Assembly: GCA_009760855.2 (NCBI GenBank)
Contig: WPIO01000010.1
Coordinates: forward strand, 7,745,001-7,809,000
Reading direction: 5' to 3'
DNA: 64,000 nucleotides
Source of the DNA: Cristatella mucedo
Taxonomy: Eukaryota; Bryozoa; Phylactolaemata; Cristatellidae
Shown in pieces: positions 35,100 to 44,431 of the stretch (position 1 is its first letter; every line of letters starts with the position of its first letter). The notes below the pieces were generated by a model. The model was not told the origin of the DNA. It saw only the letters and a list, made by a program, of their open reading frames with translations, and did not search any database. The position numbers and the translations under genes are program-made.

Positions 35100-37683
35100 A
35101 GTGCCGAAAGTGGACACTCATGCACCAGGCGGCTGGCTACTTGAATTGAACAAGGCTTACTGCATGCTCTTCTTTTCCTGATATGTATCTCTTCTTGTAT
35201 TGCTTTGGCCTGGATGTAGTGCCTGGCCGTACCGACAGGCTAGTCGACTGGTGTAATTGCAGGTGCTGACATGCTGTAATGTACTACTTTTTTCTAGCGT
35301 GATCTAGCAATGATCAATTAGCATATTTTACCCACTTTCTATAGTGCTGTAAGAAACAGCGTGTGTTGTTCTGTCAAGTACCATCTCGAAGTTATTAGCT
35401 CCGATTTTTCCTGCCCGACAAGCAGCTATTGGAGATAGTGGACAGGGAAGCTTTCTGCTTTTGATGCTGATAGTTAAGCGGCAGCACGTGCTGGCCCGGT
35501 AATGTCGTTCTAGAAGCTTCCCGTGTTCGTCGTAGGCATGCGGTCGTCGTAATCTGCATTGCTGCAGACGTGATTTTTGTTATGCTAGAGCAGCCATACT
35601 GTCAATAAAGCCTTTTGATCAAGCCCCAGCTCGGCAGTGGCTTGTTCTTGCGGTGGGCCACTGGTCGTCGGTAGAAAACTGTAAATGTACTGACGGCCAG
35701 CAGCCGAGGAGCCGGGGCAAGAGAGGGCGGGCTCGTGCGCTAGCAGCCGTCTGACGGGATCACTTGGCACCTTCGTCGGGTCACGGTCGTGAGGTACCCT
35801 GCACAGAAAAAAGGTAGCTCACGGTTGCCGGCAGAAATTCAAGGTTAGGGCATTTAGCAGGGATGTAAAGGTCAAGGGCAGGTAGGAAGTAAGGTTAGGC
35901 AGTGGCAGGGATCTTGCCTTCATAGGACCTTGTGCACCGGGCCACGACAAACACCTGATGTGAGTGTGCATGCGCTCAGCAGCCCCAGGACGAGTGAACC
36001 TTGGGGGCGAGTCTGCCATGTGTGGTCATCGTGCAGGCTTACCGAGTGGCGTTTCCTGCCTTATTGCTCTGCTTCGGTCGGCTAAGAAGCAGCCTGTCTT
36101 CTATGTTTGCAGTTTTTCGTCAGTCTGGTGGTGTCGTTCCTGCTCTTGGCAGGCCTTGGCGTCTGGGTATTCGTGCAGAAGGACTCGGTTAGTAGAACTC
36201 TTTTGGACCTGCACGCAATGCGGCTGGCAGGCTTGTCCCGTCCGAGGTGCACGAAGCCTCATCTCGAGCTCAAGTCTTTTTTTATTCCGTCACGCTGCAC
36301 CGTACTCGGCAGTGTGCCTCGCTTGCGAAAAAAGCACCGGGATCGCGATTTGCAGCTGCATTGATTTTTAGCATGATTTACGGCTGGCATGTGTGCTTGC
36401 CTCATGCTCGGGCTTTGCACGTGCTCTGCCACTTTGTCGAAGCTTCTAGTTGGTGGCAGCTCATGATGCGATCGTCTCCCTTGACACGGGCTTATGCTTC
36501 CGCTGTGAGAGCCTGTCTGTCACTGTCGTCCACCCGTCGTTCAGCTGTAACTCAGCTTTCTCAAGCTTGCAAGGCAGTGACCCTGTATAAATGAGATTGC
36601 CCCGACCCGAAAAGTGCAACTAGCTCGCATCGAGTGCTTGTAGCTAGCGAGGCAGCCACGGTAATGGCTGGTTACTGCTACACTATCACGCTTCTGCATG
36701 CAGTGTTGGCATGCTCACATCGACGTGGCTGTGCAAGCATGTATCACCTGGAAGTCAACTCAATTCAAGGACACCTTTTTTGCCCGAGAGATTGAGCCAG
36801 TACCCCGGCAGTGCATGCCTTTGCTTGCACTGCCGCGGCTATAATCGGCTTGTATTTTTAGTTTATTGAGCATTCGTCCAGTTTATTGGAGAAGTTTACT
36901 AGGAGCTATTACAGTCTCGGCGATCGCTCCATCGGCCGCACATACGTCGGCCTCATTCAGTCGACTTTCCTCTGCTGCGGTGCCTATGACGCCATCGCCG
37001 AGTACGGCTATGATAATCTCAGCGATCCGGCGAGAGTGCCTCTTTCGTGCATAACAGACTTAGGAAAGCGCATCAGCGATGCCGACGAGGGCAAGGTGAA
37101 TCGCGAGTCCGGCTAGCAGTGCAGACTGGCTGGCTGACTGTGCTGTTTCCATTGAAGTGGCATATGATTTGCTGCTCGCAATGTCCTCTTAATTACCTTC
37201 CTGATGCTGTGTCTCTTCCCAGCCGAAGTCCACGATCAGTTCGCACACGTTGTCTATCATGAGCTACCTGTGCCCTACGTTCTTCTGATCGATTGCAGGG
37301 TATTTCATGCAGTGCCAAGATGGAGCATATGCTGCAGGAGCATGCTGGGATCCTCGGCTGTATTTCTGTATCTCTTGGCAGCGTGCTGGTAATGAATGGC
37401 CGGCGATTGCAACGTCATGCGGCTCGTGTGGCTGCAGCTCTTTTATGCGGCCCCTTTCGACTAAACGCGATGGCATTTGTGTATGCTGCTCACTTAGCAT
37501 GCTCAGTTCGGTGCTGCTCACATTTGATAGATTTTGGGCATGGTGCTCTCCATGATGCTGGTGTCCACTCTGAAAAGGACCGGACCGAAGCAATACAGAT
37601 TGAGCAAGAACCGAGCGCCCGACAGGAGCAGCTACGTCAGTGCACTGCCCCGGTCCCGCCCCCGACCCCATCGTCGCACGTGA
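23066..37683 (+). CDS. tetraspanin, isoform B (shared exons 1-2 plus 3' module B)
   Basis: The predicted alternative product joins exons 1-2 to 36113-36187, 36862-37095, 37299-37388 and 37531-37683, again all phase 0, giving about 275 residues. Module B parallels module A exon by exon. Its TM3 exon is also 75 nt, its loop exon starts FIEH where A starts FISH, and its TM4 exon carries one cysteine in the matching place. The last exon starts ILGMV where A starts LLGMV. The B tail is longer and strongly basic (RSRPRPHRRT). The loop has CCG, LSC and ISC, again four cysteines. Joining to exons 1-2 is inference: no second 5' half is visible at 35100-36112. A separate gene that lost its 5' half is the alternative. 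Confidence 0.7.
24279..24484 (+). repeat. two diverged tandem copies, period about 101
   Basis: Both copies read TGATATTT...CTATTAT...GGCATAATTCAC...CTGCCAGAGCA...TTCAT...TTTATTATC...CCG.ATTGAT. They lie in tetraspanin intron 1, with no known family assigned. Confidence 0.75.
25530..25940 (+). mobile_element. LINE family A, 3' fragment
   Basis: Starts at NLKSFGDRA, with a short insertion, then KAWNSLP, the family 3' UTR and a clean (ATT)n tail. It lies in tetraspanin intron 1, sense to the gene. Confidence 0.85.
26150..26745 (+). mobile_element. LINE family B, decayed 3' fragment
   Basis: AATGTGGCTGCAAGGCTAGTT and a damaged VLTLTHSARHGLALSYV block match the 45390 and 45490 positions of the best copy. 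It ends GGCTTTGTGAAGATACAGGC. Confidence 0.75.
27125..27322 (+). CDS. tetraspanin exon 2 (end of TM1, small loop, TM2, GCCGA motif)
   Basis: Acceptor gaccttttcag ends at 27124; donor acg|gtacgt is at 27323. It is 66 codons: LMGCGLVGVGIWALV completes TM1, a short loop follows, and TM2 ends in GFFGCCGAIRESQCLLVT, the most diagnostic tetraspanin motif. Confidence 0.95.
28495..28855 (+). mobile_element. LINE family B, 3' fragment
   Basis: A well-preserved C-terminal frame: AGPRLWNSLPQFLRNDIYS through SRLGCECAIQNAPA, then the 3' end GTGGAGTTACTGACGGAGAT and an (ACAT)n tail. Confidence 0.85.
28860..32660. other. tetraspanin intron 2, no recognised exon
   Basis: I searched for an additional TM3 or loop exon between exon 2 and module A and saw none in a compatible phase. 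Open frames here are short and unrelated to known families. Confidence 0.5.
32666..32740 (+). CDS. tetraspanin exon 3A (TM3)
   Basis: Acceptor tctctttcag ends at 32665; donor acg|gtaggt is at 32741. It has 25 codons with a hydrophobic FFICLFVLF core ending GIWVLVSRDT, the usual end of TM3. The intron that follows is only 107 nt. Confidence 0.85.
32848..33039 (+). CDS. tetraspanin exon 4A (large extracellular loop)
   Basis: Acceptor cgcccgacag ends at 32847; donor atc|gtaagt is at 33040. This start is chosen because it gives phase 0 and starts FISHAEALLKK, matching FIEHSSSLLEK of exon 4B. It carries the CCG motif (LKCCGGTG) and PPSC. The frame is open further upstream, but an earlier acceptor at 32806 gives the wrong phase. 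Confidence 0.85.
33287..33397 (+). CDS. tetraspanin exon 5A (loop end and TM4)
   Basis: Acceptor gtcttcag ends at 33286; donor atg|gtgagc is at 33398. It has 37 codons, with the last loop cysteine (LTGCG) followed by the TM4 start VIISGVAIGVGVIM. Confidence 0.87.
35043..35099 (+). CDS. tetraspanin terminal exon 6A
   Basis: Acceptor cactttcag ends at 35042. It encodes LLGMVFAMLLCCAIKDAN and a TAA stop, finishing TM4 with the juxtamembrane CC pair and a six-residue cytoplasmic tail. Confidence 0.88.
   Translation: MLGMVFAMLLCCAIKDAN
35604..35609 (+). promoter_or_regulatory. poly(A) signal of module A
   Basis: AATAAA 505 bases after the module A stop codon and before the first module B exon, so transcripts can end between the two modules. 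Confidence 0.6.
36113..36187 (+). CDS. tetraspanin exon 3B (TM3, second module)
   Basis: Acceptor tatgtttgcag ends at 36112; donor tcg|gttagt is at 36188. It has exactly the length and phase of exon 3A and a parallel sequence: FFVSLVVSF for FFICLFVLF, and GVWVFVQKDS for GIWVLVSRDT. Confidence 0.85.
36862..37095 (+). CDS. tetraspanin exon 4B (large extracellular loop, second module)
   Basis: Acceptor gtatttttag ends at 36861; donor aag|gtgaat is at 37096. It has 78 codons, 14 more than exon 4A, starting FIEHSSSLLEK and carrying FLCCGAYD and PLSC. Outside the cysteine frame and its start, the loop differs strongly from 4A, so partner specificity is likely different. Confidence 0.85.
37299..37388 (+). 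CDS. tetraspanin exon 5B (loop end and TM4, second module)
   Basis: Acceptor gattgcag ends at 37298; donor ctg|gtaatg is at 37389. It has 30 codons starting GISCSAK, with the last loop cysteine in the place of TGC in exon 5A, then the TM4 residues GCISVSLGSVL. Confidence 0.82.
37531..37683 (+). CDS. tetraspanin terminal exon 6B
   Basis: Acceptor catttgatag ends at 37530; TGA is at 37681-37683. It starts ILGMVLSMMLVSTLK, parallel to LLGMVFAMLL of 6A, then has a basic tail of about 35 residues that has no counterpart in module A. Confidence 0.8.
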   Translation: MLGMVLSMMLVSTLKRTGPKQYRLSKNRAPDRSSYVSALPRSRPRPHRRT

Positions 37684-38217
37684 CTCAGCCAGGGCAGCAT
37701 CCGTTATACCTAGTCTTCTAAATGCCTTAACGGTGCGTAGATATGCCAATTGTTGCATCGCACATAGAGGCTGTGTTACCCACCGGTCGATCTGAACGGC
37801 ACATCGTTGTGTACTCTCATTCTCTTTGTGCTGCTTGTTTATGCTTGCTCTGCCACACCTGCCTAATGAGCCTTCCAATACAGCATGTTGCTTCGTTGGT
37901 TTGGTCCTGCACATGTGATGACCACGATGTCTGTTTTGTCGTTGCATGTTTGCTGTTGTAGTTGTAAGATTGTTGATCTCAGGCAAGTAATGGCTGGGTC
38001 CATACACCTGAAACCGTGATTATTGTGGAATAGTACGTGTCTCTGGGTTTTGTTCGGCAGCTGTGTAGGCCTGATCTGCTGTTGCCGTTCTGTGAAGGCA
38101 GGACTGAATTCGTCAGGTGCTACTTGCCTGTAAGCAAGGTGGACCAAAATGGTGTTGCAATGTCTCATGTATATGCTTTGCTGCTGTTTCTTAACTAGGC
38201 TCAAAAGAAATCTTTAA

Positions 38218-38223
38218 AATAAA
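38218..38223 (+). promoter_or_regulatory. poly(A) signal of module B
   Basis: AATAAA 535 bases after the module B stop, at almost the same distance as the module A signal from its own stop. Confidence 0.5.
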
Positions 38224-38944
38224 AAATCGCAGATTTCTAGTTGCTTTTCCGTGGGTAGTATTAGTGGGCCACTCGGTGGTAATGTGATGTGGATTTAGGT
38301 GACACTCGGTACTTTTGAGTTGCTTTTGTAGACCAGTACACTCCGTATTCGGTCAATGTTGGGCCAGACAAATCTTTTGTTGCTGGTACTGCTATAGAAA
38401 GGCAGCAGGCGACCACCCTTTAATCGTTCTATGCTATGGCAAAAGGGCTTGCAGTATCTGTCTGCCGGATGCTATTGCCTTGTACGTGTGATTTTCTTTT
38501 TCTTTAGCTTGCAAACACAGACCGCAATAATTAAAGATGTGATGCTACATAAGACCAAGCAGCAAGAAGCTGTGTGTATACACTGACCAAGCCTAATCAT
38601 GGTTCCCTGTGGCAACTAGCTGTACTCAAAAGAGTTGCCAAGAAACGCCATTAATGCTTACAGGCTGCTTTGATATGCCTATTTAAAGGCTTTGCAGTGT
38701 ATATATTGTAAAACCAATCGCTTGGTAAGTTATGGCAAATTGTCTCAAAACTGTAAGTGGTTTCGATAGGCTAGGTTCTGTAGCCCTTATTCGAATGCGT
38801 TGGGAATGGGTGAATTGCTACCGACTAACCGAAACTTTTTTGGGGGTTTGGCTTCGGCCTCGTAAGCAGATGAATATTCGCTTACAGCAGACTAGAAACT
38901 GCCATATAACTATGTATTGATGCTTGCCCGAGAAGGGGTAGTAA

Positions 38945-39048
38945 CGGCCCTTGGGTCTTAGCCCAGTGGTAGGGTTTCTCTTTACGACTAAGTCGTGGGT
39001 ACGAGTCCTGTAGCAGTAGATCCTTTATTGACCACTGGAAGGGGAAAT
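38945..39048 (+). mobile_element. tRNA-derived SINE, family 1 (short copy)
   Basis: A-box-like TTAGCCCAGTGGTAGGG and B-box-like GGGTACGAGTCCTG, followed by AGATCCTTTATTGACCACTG and an (AAT)n run that merges into a minus-strand LINE family A tail. Confidence 0.65.
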
Positions 39049-39440
39049 GATAATAATAATAATAATGCACTTGATAAAGCACCCTCAGAGAACTTATTCT
39101 CTTTCTAGGCGCTTTACATTTGCTGCAAAGGGAAACGCAACTGAATGGTAAGTAAAATCGTGCTTGAAAAACAAAATGAATAATATGGTTAGGGGTGACA
39201 TGCACAGGGTCAGCATGCAAATATGGTTAGTGGCAGCATGCAGTGTCAGCATGCATAAGCACATGAAGGACGAATCGCAGGGACCCACTAAATGCTGTCC
39301 CAAATAGGTGTTTATAAGTTCTTTTTAAATGTGGTCAGGTCAGGGGATGTTCTGACGCAGGTCGGGAGGGAGTGCCAGGCTTTGGGAGCATACGAACTAA
39401 ATGCACGGTCTCCAAAGGATTTGATGATAGCCGTGAACCT
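39049..39440 (-). mobile_element. LINE family A, 3' fragment
   Basis: Minus-strand copy: (AAT)n, GCACTTGATAAAGCACCCTC, the 3' UTR, the GSL stop region and the AFGSYAPKAWHSLP-type block, truncated near 39430. Confidence 0.85.
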
Positions 39441-39444
39441 CTGC

Positions 39445-40755
39445 TGCCGCTGTCGTCTGCAACTCATAGTCGACTCTGCTTATAAGAAAATGCTTTGGCC
39501 GGCACGAGGCTATTCTTATAGGTGGAGTATTCCCATATGCAGAGTAAATCTGTAACGCCGAACTAATATTCCAATGAGTAGTATTACCATATCCGATATT
39601 CTTATACACTTGAGTCAACTGTGTTCACTTGAGGCTTTTAAATAACCTTACCTTTTTTGACAGGAGCTTTCTTGGACACCCTATAGAAAGCATAAGTAAC
39701 ATTCGAGCCAAATTCTACGGGTACAGTGGGCGTCTTATTTAAATGAGACCTGCAGGATACTAGGACAGGAGCTTCATGCTGGGGTCTGTTTCGCACGATA
39801 TTCGGCGGCTTTCAGCCACAACATAATTTTGTTGAACCCCAAGTCATTCATCAAAGGTGTTCAGCCGTTGCGGTGTAAAACAAGTCGTTTGGACGGGAGA
39901 ATCATTGCCTCGTTAATGCGACTTCCCTTTAATTTAAAGGTATTCCCATCACTCGAATTTGTTCAATGCTATATTGGCATCTTGTATCCTTAGTCAAGCA
40001 CGTGCTCACAGCTACTAGCCCAATACTCGTGACATTATCGCAAAAAAAATAAATTTCAATGATGATATCCTCACGACCAATATACATCTGAGTGGATACA
40101 TGCAAGCATTTTTTCGTAGTTGTCCGTTGACACAAGTGAACATTTTTGCTGTGCATCGCCGTAGAATTGATGTCGATCTTCGCTTTGCTAACCAGTAAGC
40201 ACCTAAATAGTAAGCGTTGACGATCGCGTCAGAGAGTGAGAGCAAGACTGGGCTTTTTTAGTCTTTGGGCCAGATGGCTAAACTGCAGAACTCGGAAGAG
40301 GCGGCTTGCAAGTACAGCCGCCGCCTGCCACGCCCCGAAGGCAGTCACTGGTGTTGAGCTCAGCTTGGTTAAAACGCCAGAGCCTGCGTAGCCCTCTTTC
40401 GCACATACGTGAAAAGATGGGTATAGGCGGTGCGCATAGTGGGACGATTTTCGCTTTCGAGATCATCCTATCGTACCTCAACCGGCGGGGCACGCGTAAT
40501 ACGTTACTGCTGCAAAATACTCATCTACGTGGCAGTACATGCTTATGCAAATAACAGGCAAATATGATTATAGATGCCTTACACTATGGAGCCTATGTAA
40601 GGTATAAAATCAAGGCGTTGCGGCTAAGGCTCAAGCTCCAAACTCCTAGCTGCAGCTCCGCAGCAGGACGCCACTGGAGCCGTTTATGAATTGTAGCCGC
40701 TCTCATGCCGGAAGTTGAGGTGAATGGCCGCTATGCATCTCTACGACTCTGTATG
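39445..40755. other. intergenic stretch without recognised gene
   Basis: No family-level match. A pair of overlapping opposite-strand frames at 40278-40554 is open for about 75 codons but has no recognisable motif. Confidence 0.4.
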
Positions 40756-40759
40756 CCAT

Positions 40760-41622
40760 CCATCCTCACGTTCCAAAGCGACGTCTCGTTAGACGACCAT
40801 ATCAGCTCTACAGTCAAATCCGCCTATTTTCAGCTTCATAACATTGCTTAAATTCGGGCTTGTTTAGATAAGGATGCCACGTCCAAGTTGGTCCATGCAT
40901 TCGTGACATCCCGTCTCGACTTCTGCAACTCACTGCTTACTGGCCTACCAGCATGTGCGATCAAGCGATTGCAGCTGGTGCAAAACTCTGCAGTTAGGCG
41001 TGTCTGTTGTGAGCCTCGCACTTGCCACGTTACACCACTTCTCGCCGACCTGCACCTGAAGTCAATCCGTTGCTTGACTGGCTACCAGTCAAGCAACGGA
41101 TTGACTTCAGGGTTTTGTCGCTCACTTTTAGGTCACTTCATTCTTTGGCTCCAGCCTATCTCTCAGGTCTACTCCCCACACCAGGCCACGCATGGTACTA
41201 CCCGCTTTTCGGAATCCAACAGTCTACCAATACCTCGTACAAATCTCAAATCCTTTGGAGACCGTTCATTTAATTCGTATGCTCCCAAAGCCTGGAACTC
41301 GCCTGGACTTGCATCAGAACATCCCCTGACTTGACCACATTTAAAAAGAACTTAAAAACACCTATTTAGGACAGCATTTAGTGGGTCCCTGTGATTCGTC
41401 CTTCACGTGCTTATGCGTGCTGACACTGTGCATACCGCCATTAACCACATTTGCATGCTGACCCTGTGCATGTCACCCCTAACCGTGTTATTCATTTTGT
41501 TTGTTTATGAAGCACGATATTACTCACCCTTCAATTGCATTTCCCTTTGCAGCAAGTATAAAGCGCCTAGTAGAGATTGAGTTCTCTGAGGGCGCTTTAT
41601 CAAGTGCATTATTATTATTATT
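40760..41622 (+). mobile_element. LINE family A, 3' half with internal foldback
   Basis: Covers [20 protein letters not shown] through LAPAYLSGL, KAWNS, the 3' UTR and the (ATT)n tail. At 41056-41110 it contains an extra inverted copy of its own sequence that other copies lack. Confidence 0.85.
41056..41110. repeat. perfect 26-bp inverted repeat with 3-nt loop
   Basis: The arms 41056-41081 and 41085-41110 are exact reverse complements around CTA. The right arm is the normal LINE sequence (compare the minus copy at 49105-49135). The left arm is an inserted inverted copy. Confidence 0.9.
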
Positions 41623-41944
41623 AATATAATCCTGAAGTATTAGACTCGCAATGCAACTTTCCAGCAAATACTTAGGCTTGGAATGACTTGCATGAAGCTA
41701 TTGGCACATACGAGCGTGTTTCAGCCTCCAAGAATAGAAACAATGTATGTGCGACTCAAGGGGGACTATCAGTACCTAGGAAAAAATCGATTGTAACTTG
41801 TTAAAGAAACTGAAGTAAACAACTTCCAGATGTTCAGAATGCTTCAAGGGACAGTTCAATTTCTGAGGATTGAGGAGCCTGCTCCGGTCGACTTCGGGTC
41901 GCTTTCACTGTGGTCGTTCAAACCAATTTTTCAAAACGGTGCTG

Positions 41945-41947
<3 letters not shown>

Positions 41948-42035
<88 letters not shown>

Positions 42036-42188
42036 TAATATATATCATAATCATATCTATATATATATCTACCAACATATATACATACATATATATATTG
42101 GTAGATATATATATATCTACCAATATATGTATATATATACATTTGAAATTGGTAGATATATATATATATATATATCAATTTCAAATGT
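41948..42188. repeat. TA-rich tract with nested inverted repeats
   Basis: Long (TA)n interrupted by CTACCAA...TTGGTAG pairs, closing with CATTTGAAATTG (about 42140) against CAATTTCAAATG (about 42176). It marks the left edge of the AT-rich virus-like region. Confidence 0.85.
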
Positions 42189-42260
42189 AGTCTGATTTTT
42201 GGAATGGTAGATTCAATAAGAAGAAAGGAAAAGGGTAAAATATTAACTTTTACCTTAAAA

Positions 42261-43119
42261 ATGTGCGTTCAGATCGTTGGAGGATCAGATAAAGATAGAT
42301 TTAAGAGATTAGTTCCAGTAGTCACAGAAGAAGCCAATAGAGCTTAAGTTAAAATTTATAAAATAAGAATGCTCAGGAAAGGAGACTATATGGCCAACGT
42401 TTGCGGAATGAGTTATGCAGACTTGGATATGACTGGCAATAAAGTTGTAAATGCTTAGGATGCGATCAATCTTGGAGATGCTATGAATAAAATTTATGCC
42501 GATAAGAACTTTTCAAAGTTATCCATTATGACTACTGCATCTAGGATTGATTGCTCAGATAAAAGATGTACTAGCGTAGACGCTGCTATTAGCTCTAGTG
42601 ATGTGGTTGTTAAAAGCCAACTGGATTCTAAAGTTAAAAAAGTTGGCGATACAATGACTGGACAATTAAATATGGAAGGATTCGCTATGACATCTTGTTA
42701 TTGGAACTATGCTTCTACTACTCCGCATTCTTTGTGGGATAACGTTTGCGTTACTTATGGAGGTACGAAACGAGATGTAATAATAAAGTCTGTTCCGGCA
42801 GGGTATGACCTAAGCCTGAGTAATAATAAGATAACCAATGATGAATCCAGCCGATGCTGCTAACCAATCTTATGCAGACACAGCTAATGGTAGAAGACGT
42901 AGCGAAGTAGTAGTCCTATCATTACCTGGAACTACACTGCAAGGCGAAATGCTTTTGTCTACCCCCTACACTTGGACAACTATTGATAAACCTCCAATAA
43001 AAATCGCTTCTTTATATGTACTTAGAGGGAATAGGTGTATGCCTTTAGCTCAAAACTATCTTACTCAACTCAATATTACGTTAATAGCTGGTGATACAAG
43101 GACAATAATTGTTAATTGA
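42261..43119 (+). pseudogene. tail-fibre-like protein of the Polinton-like element (broken)
   Basis: A frame starting at ATG 42261 is interrupted by TAA at 42345 and TAG at 42456, continues open from 42483 to about 42840, then shifts by one base and runs 42838-43119 to TGA. It contains phage tail-fibre type repeats: LDMTGNKVVNA followed by GDAMNKIYAD, VGDTMTGQLNMEG, and SNNKITN followed by NPADAANQSYAD. In tailed phages such repeats form trimeric fibre shafts that reach the receptor. Here the same pattern is encoded next to an integrase. There is no intron signal, and base composition is clearly more AT-rich than the host genes. It is not functional as it stands. Confidence 0.6.
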
Positions 43120-43700
43120 GGGTGGAGATATTACGAGCTATTTACTAGAATTCTGGCTGGTTTTAAAGTTAGTAGTAGAACTGGAAACACTAATTTCAGC
43201 CTCTTAATCTCTCTACATAGTTAATGAATTAAGTAGGTGAAATATTATAAATGATACCTTCCTAAACTGTGTGATATTCTTTTTTTTTTATCAAGAACTA
43301 TTAAAGATCACGGTCATCGTTTTAACTATCTTGTAAAATAGATCTGATGTTTAATGAATGGGGTGCATTTGCAGTTAGATAAGAATAGTTGCCTAGATTT
43401 GAAGTCAGTACATTCCCCCAACCAATTAATGCACGGTTTCACATTCTTTTTTATCTTTAAAAATATCTGAGATGTTTTAAAATAATTTTTGCACATCTAG
43501 CCGTAACAATTCATGCAAACTTTACCATCGCTAGCAAAGTGAATTTCGTTCTCATTGCAGTAAGATCACATAAACTTGTACCGTCTTATGATTGCAGGTT
43601 GACTACTGGGGCAAATTAATTATGGGTTTTTGCATTAAATATCTCATAATTGTCTTGAGACTCCTACTCTACATAAGCTGCAAATCAAAGCCATATATTA
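43120..43700. other. AT-rich spacer in the virus-like region
   Basis: No frame with a recognisable motif. It separates the fibre relic from the integrase relic. Confidence 0.4.
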
Positions 43701-43729
43701 AATAGAAGGCATGTCTTTCAAAACAGTAA

Positions 43730-44430
43730 ATGAAAGGCGAATATGATAAGAATGCTGCCATTAGTCGGGTATTCAAGAGTAGACCTAGACAACCTCCTAG
43801 CCGTTTCGTTCATGTTACCATACCGAACGAGCGGCATCGAGCAGATATAATCTACCTGCCCGATAGAAAAGGTTATAAGTATGCATTGTGTGTTGTCGAT
43901 GTTGTGAGTAGGTATAAAGATGCCAAACCATTAAAAACAAAGGCTGTTATAGATGTGAGTCAAGCTATAAGAAGCATATACTCAAAAAGTAAACTTACGT
44001 GGCCAAGGATAATGACTTTAGATCCTGGATCAGAGTTTAAAGGAGAATTTCAAAAGAAAATTGAAAAACACGATGCGATTACTAGAGAAGCGGTAACTAA
44101 GAAGAATGTGGCGATAGTTGAGAGAATGAATAGAGCAATTGCTGAGAGATTATTCGTGTATCAGTATGAGCAAGATTTGGAAGCAGGAGATGGCGAAAGA
44201 GATAGAGGGTGGACTTGCCGAAAGTAATAGATTAGTTGAACTATACTGCGAAACTTCAATGATTGGTAACAAACTAGTTGATGCGATAAAAAAGTAAAGA
44301 TAAACAAACCAAACTACAAAGGTGAGAAACCTTTAGAATTAGGAACAACTAGTGCTAGATAATTGTTAGAAGATGGAGAGGGAGAAAGAGGAAACAGAGG
44401 AAGAGCTTCTGCTGCAAATTATTTGTTGAC
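43730..44430 (+). pseudogene. retroviral-type DDE integrase of a Polinton/adintovirus-like element (broken)
   Basis: The open frame 43730-44227 (165 codons) carries the integrase core. The first D is in RADIIYLPD, then YKYALCVVDVVSRY, the second D is in TLDPGSEFKGEF, and the catalytic E is in IVERMNRAIAERL, so all three acidic residues are present. This matches the core order of Polinton and LTR-element integrases; the lack of gag or protease nearby and the capsid/ATPase relics to the right favour Polinton. Downstream, two frame changes (about 44190 and 44290) and a stop break a C-terminal part that still shows GNKLVDAI and a LLEDGE motif. LINE family B sequence follows from about 44432. Confidence 0.75.
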
Positions 44431-44431
44431 G

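Noticed and set aside
37264-38007. 247-codon minus-strand frame
   Set aside because: It is antisense to tetraspanin exons 5B and 6B, whose splice sites and phases are well supported. The minus frame has no recognisable domain.
41870-42190. Open frames with IYIYIY repeats
   Set aside because: Translation of the (TA)n tract.
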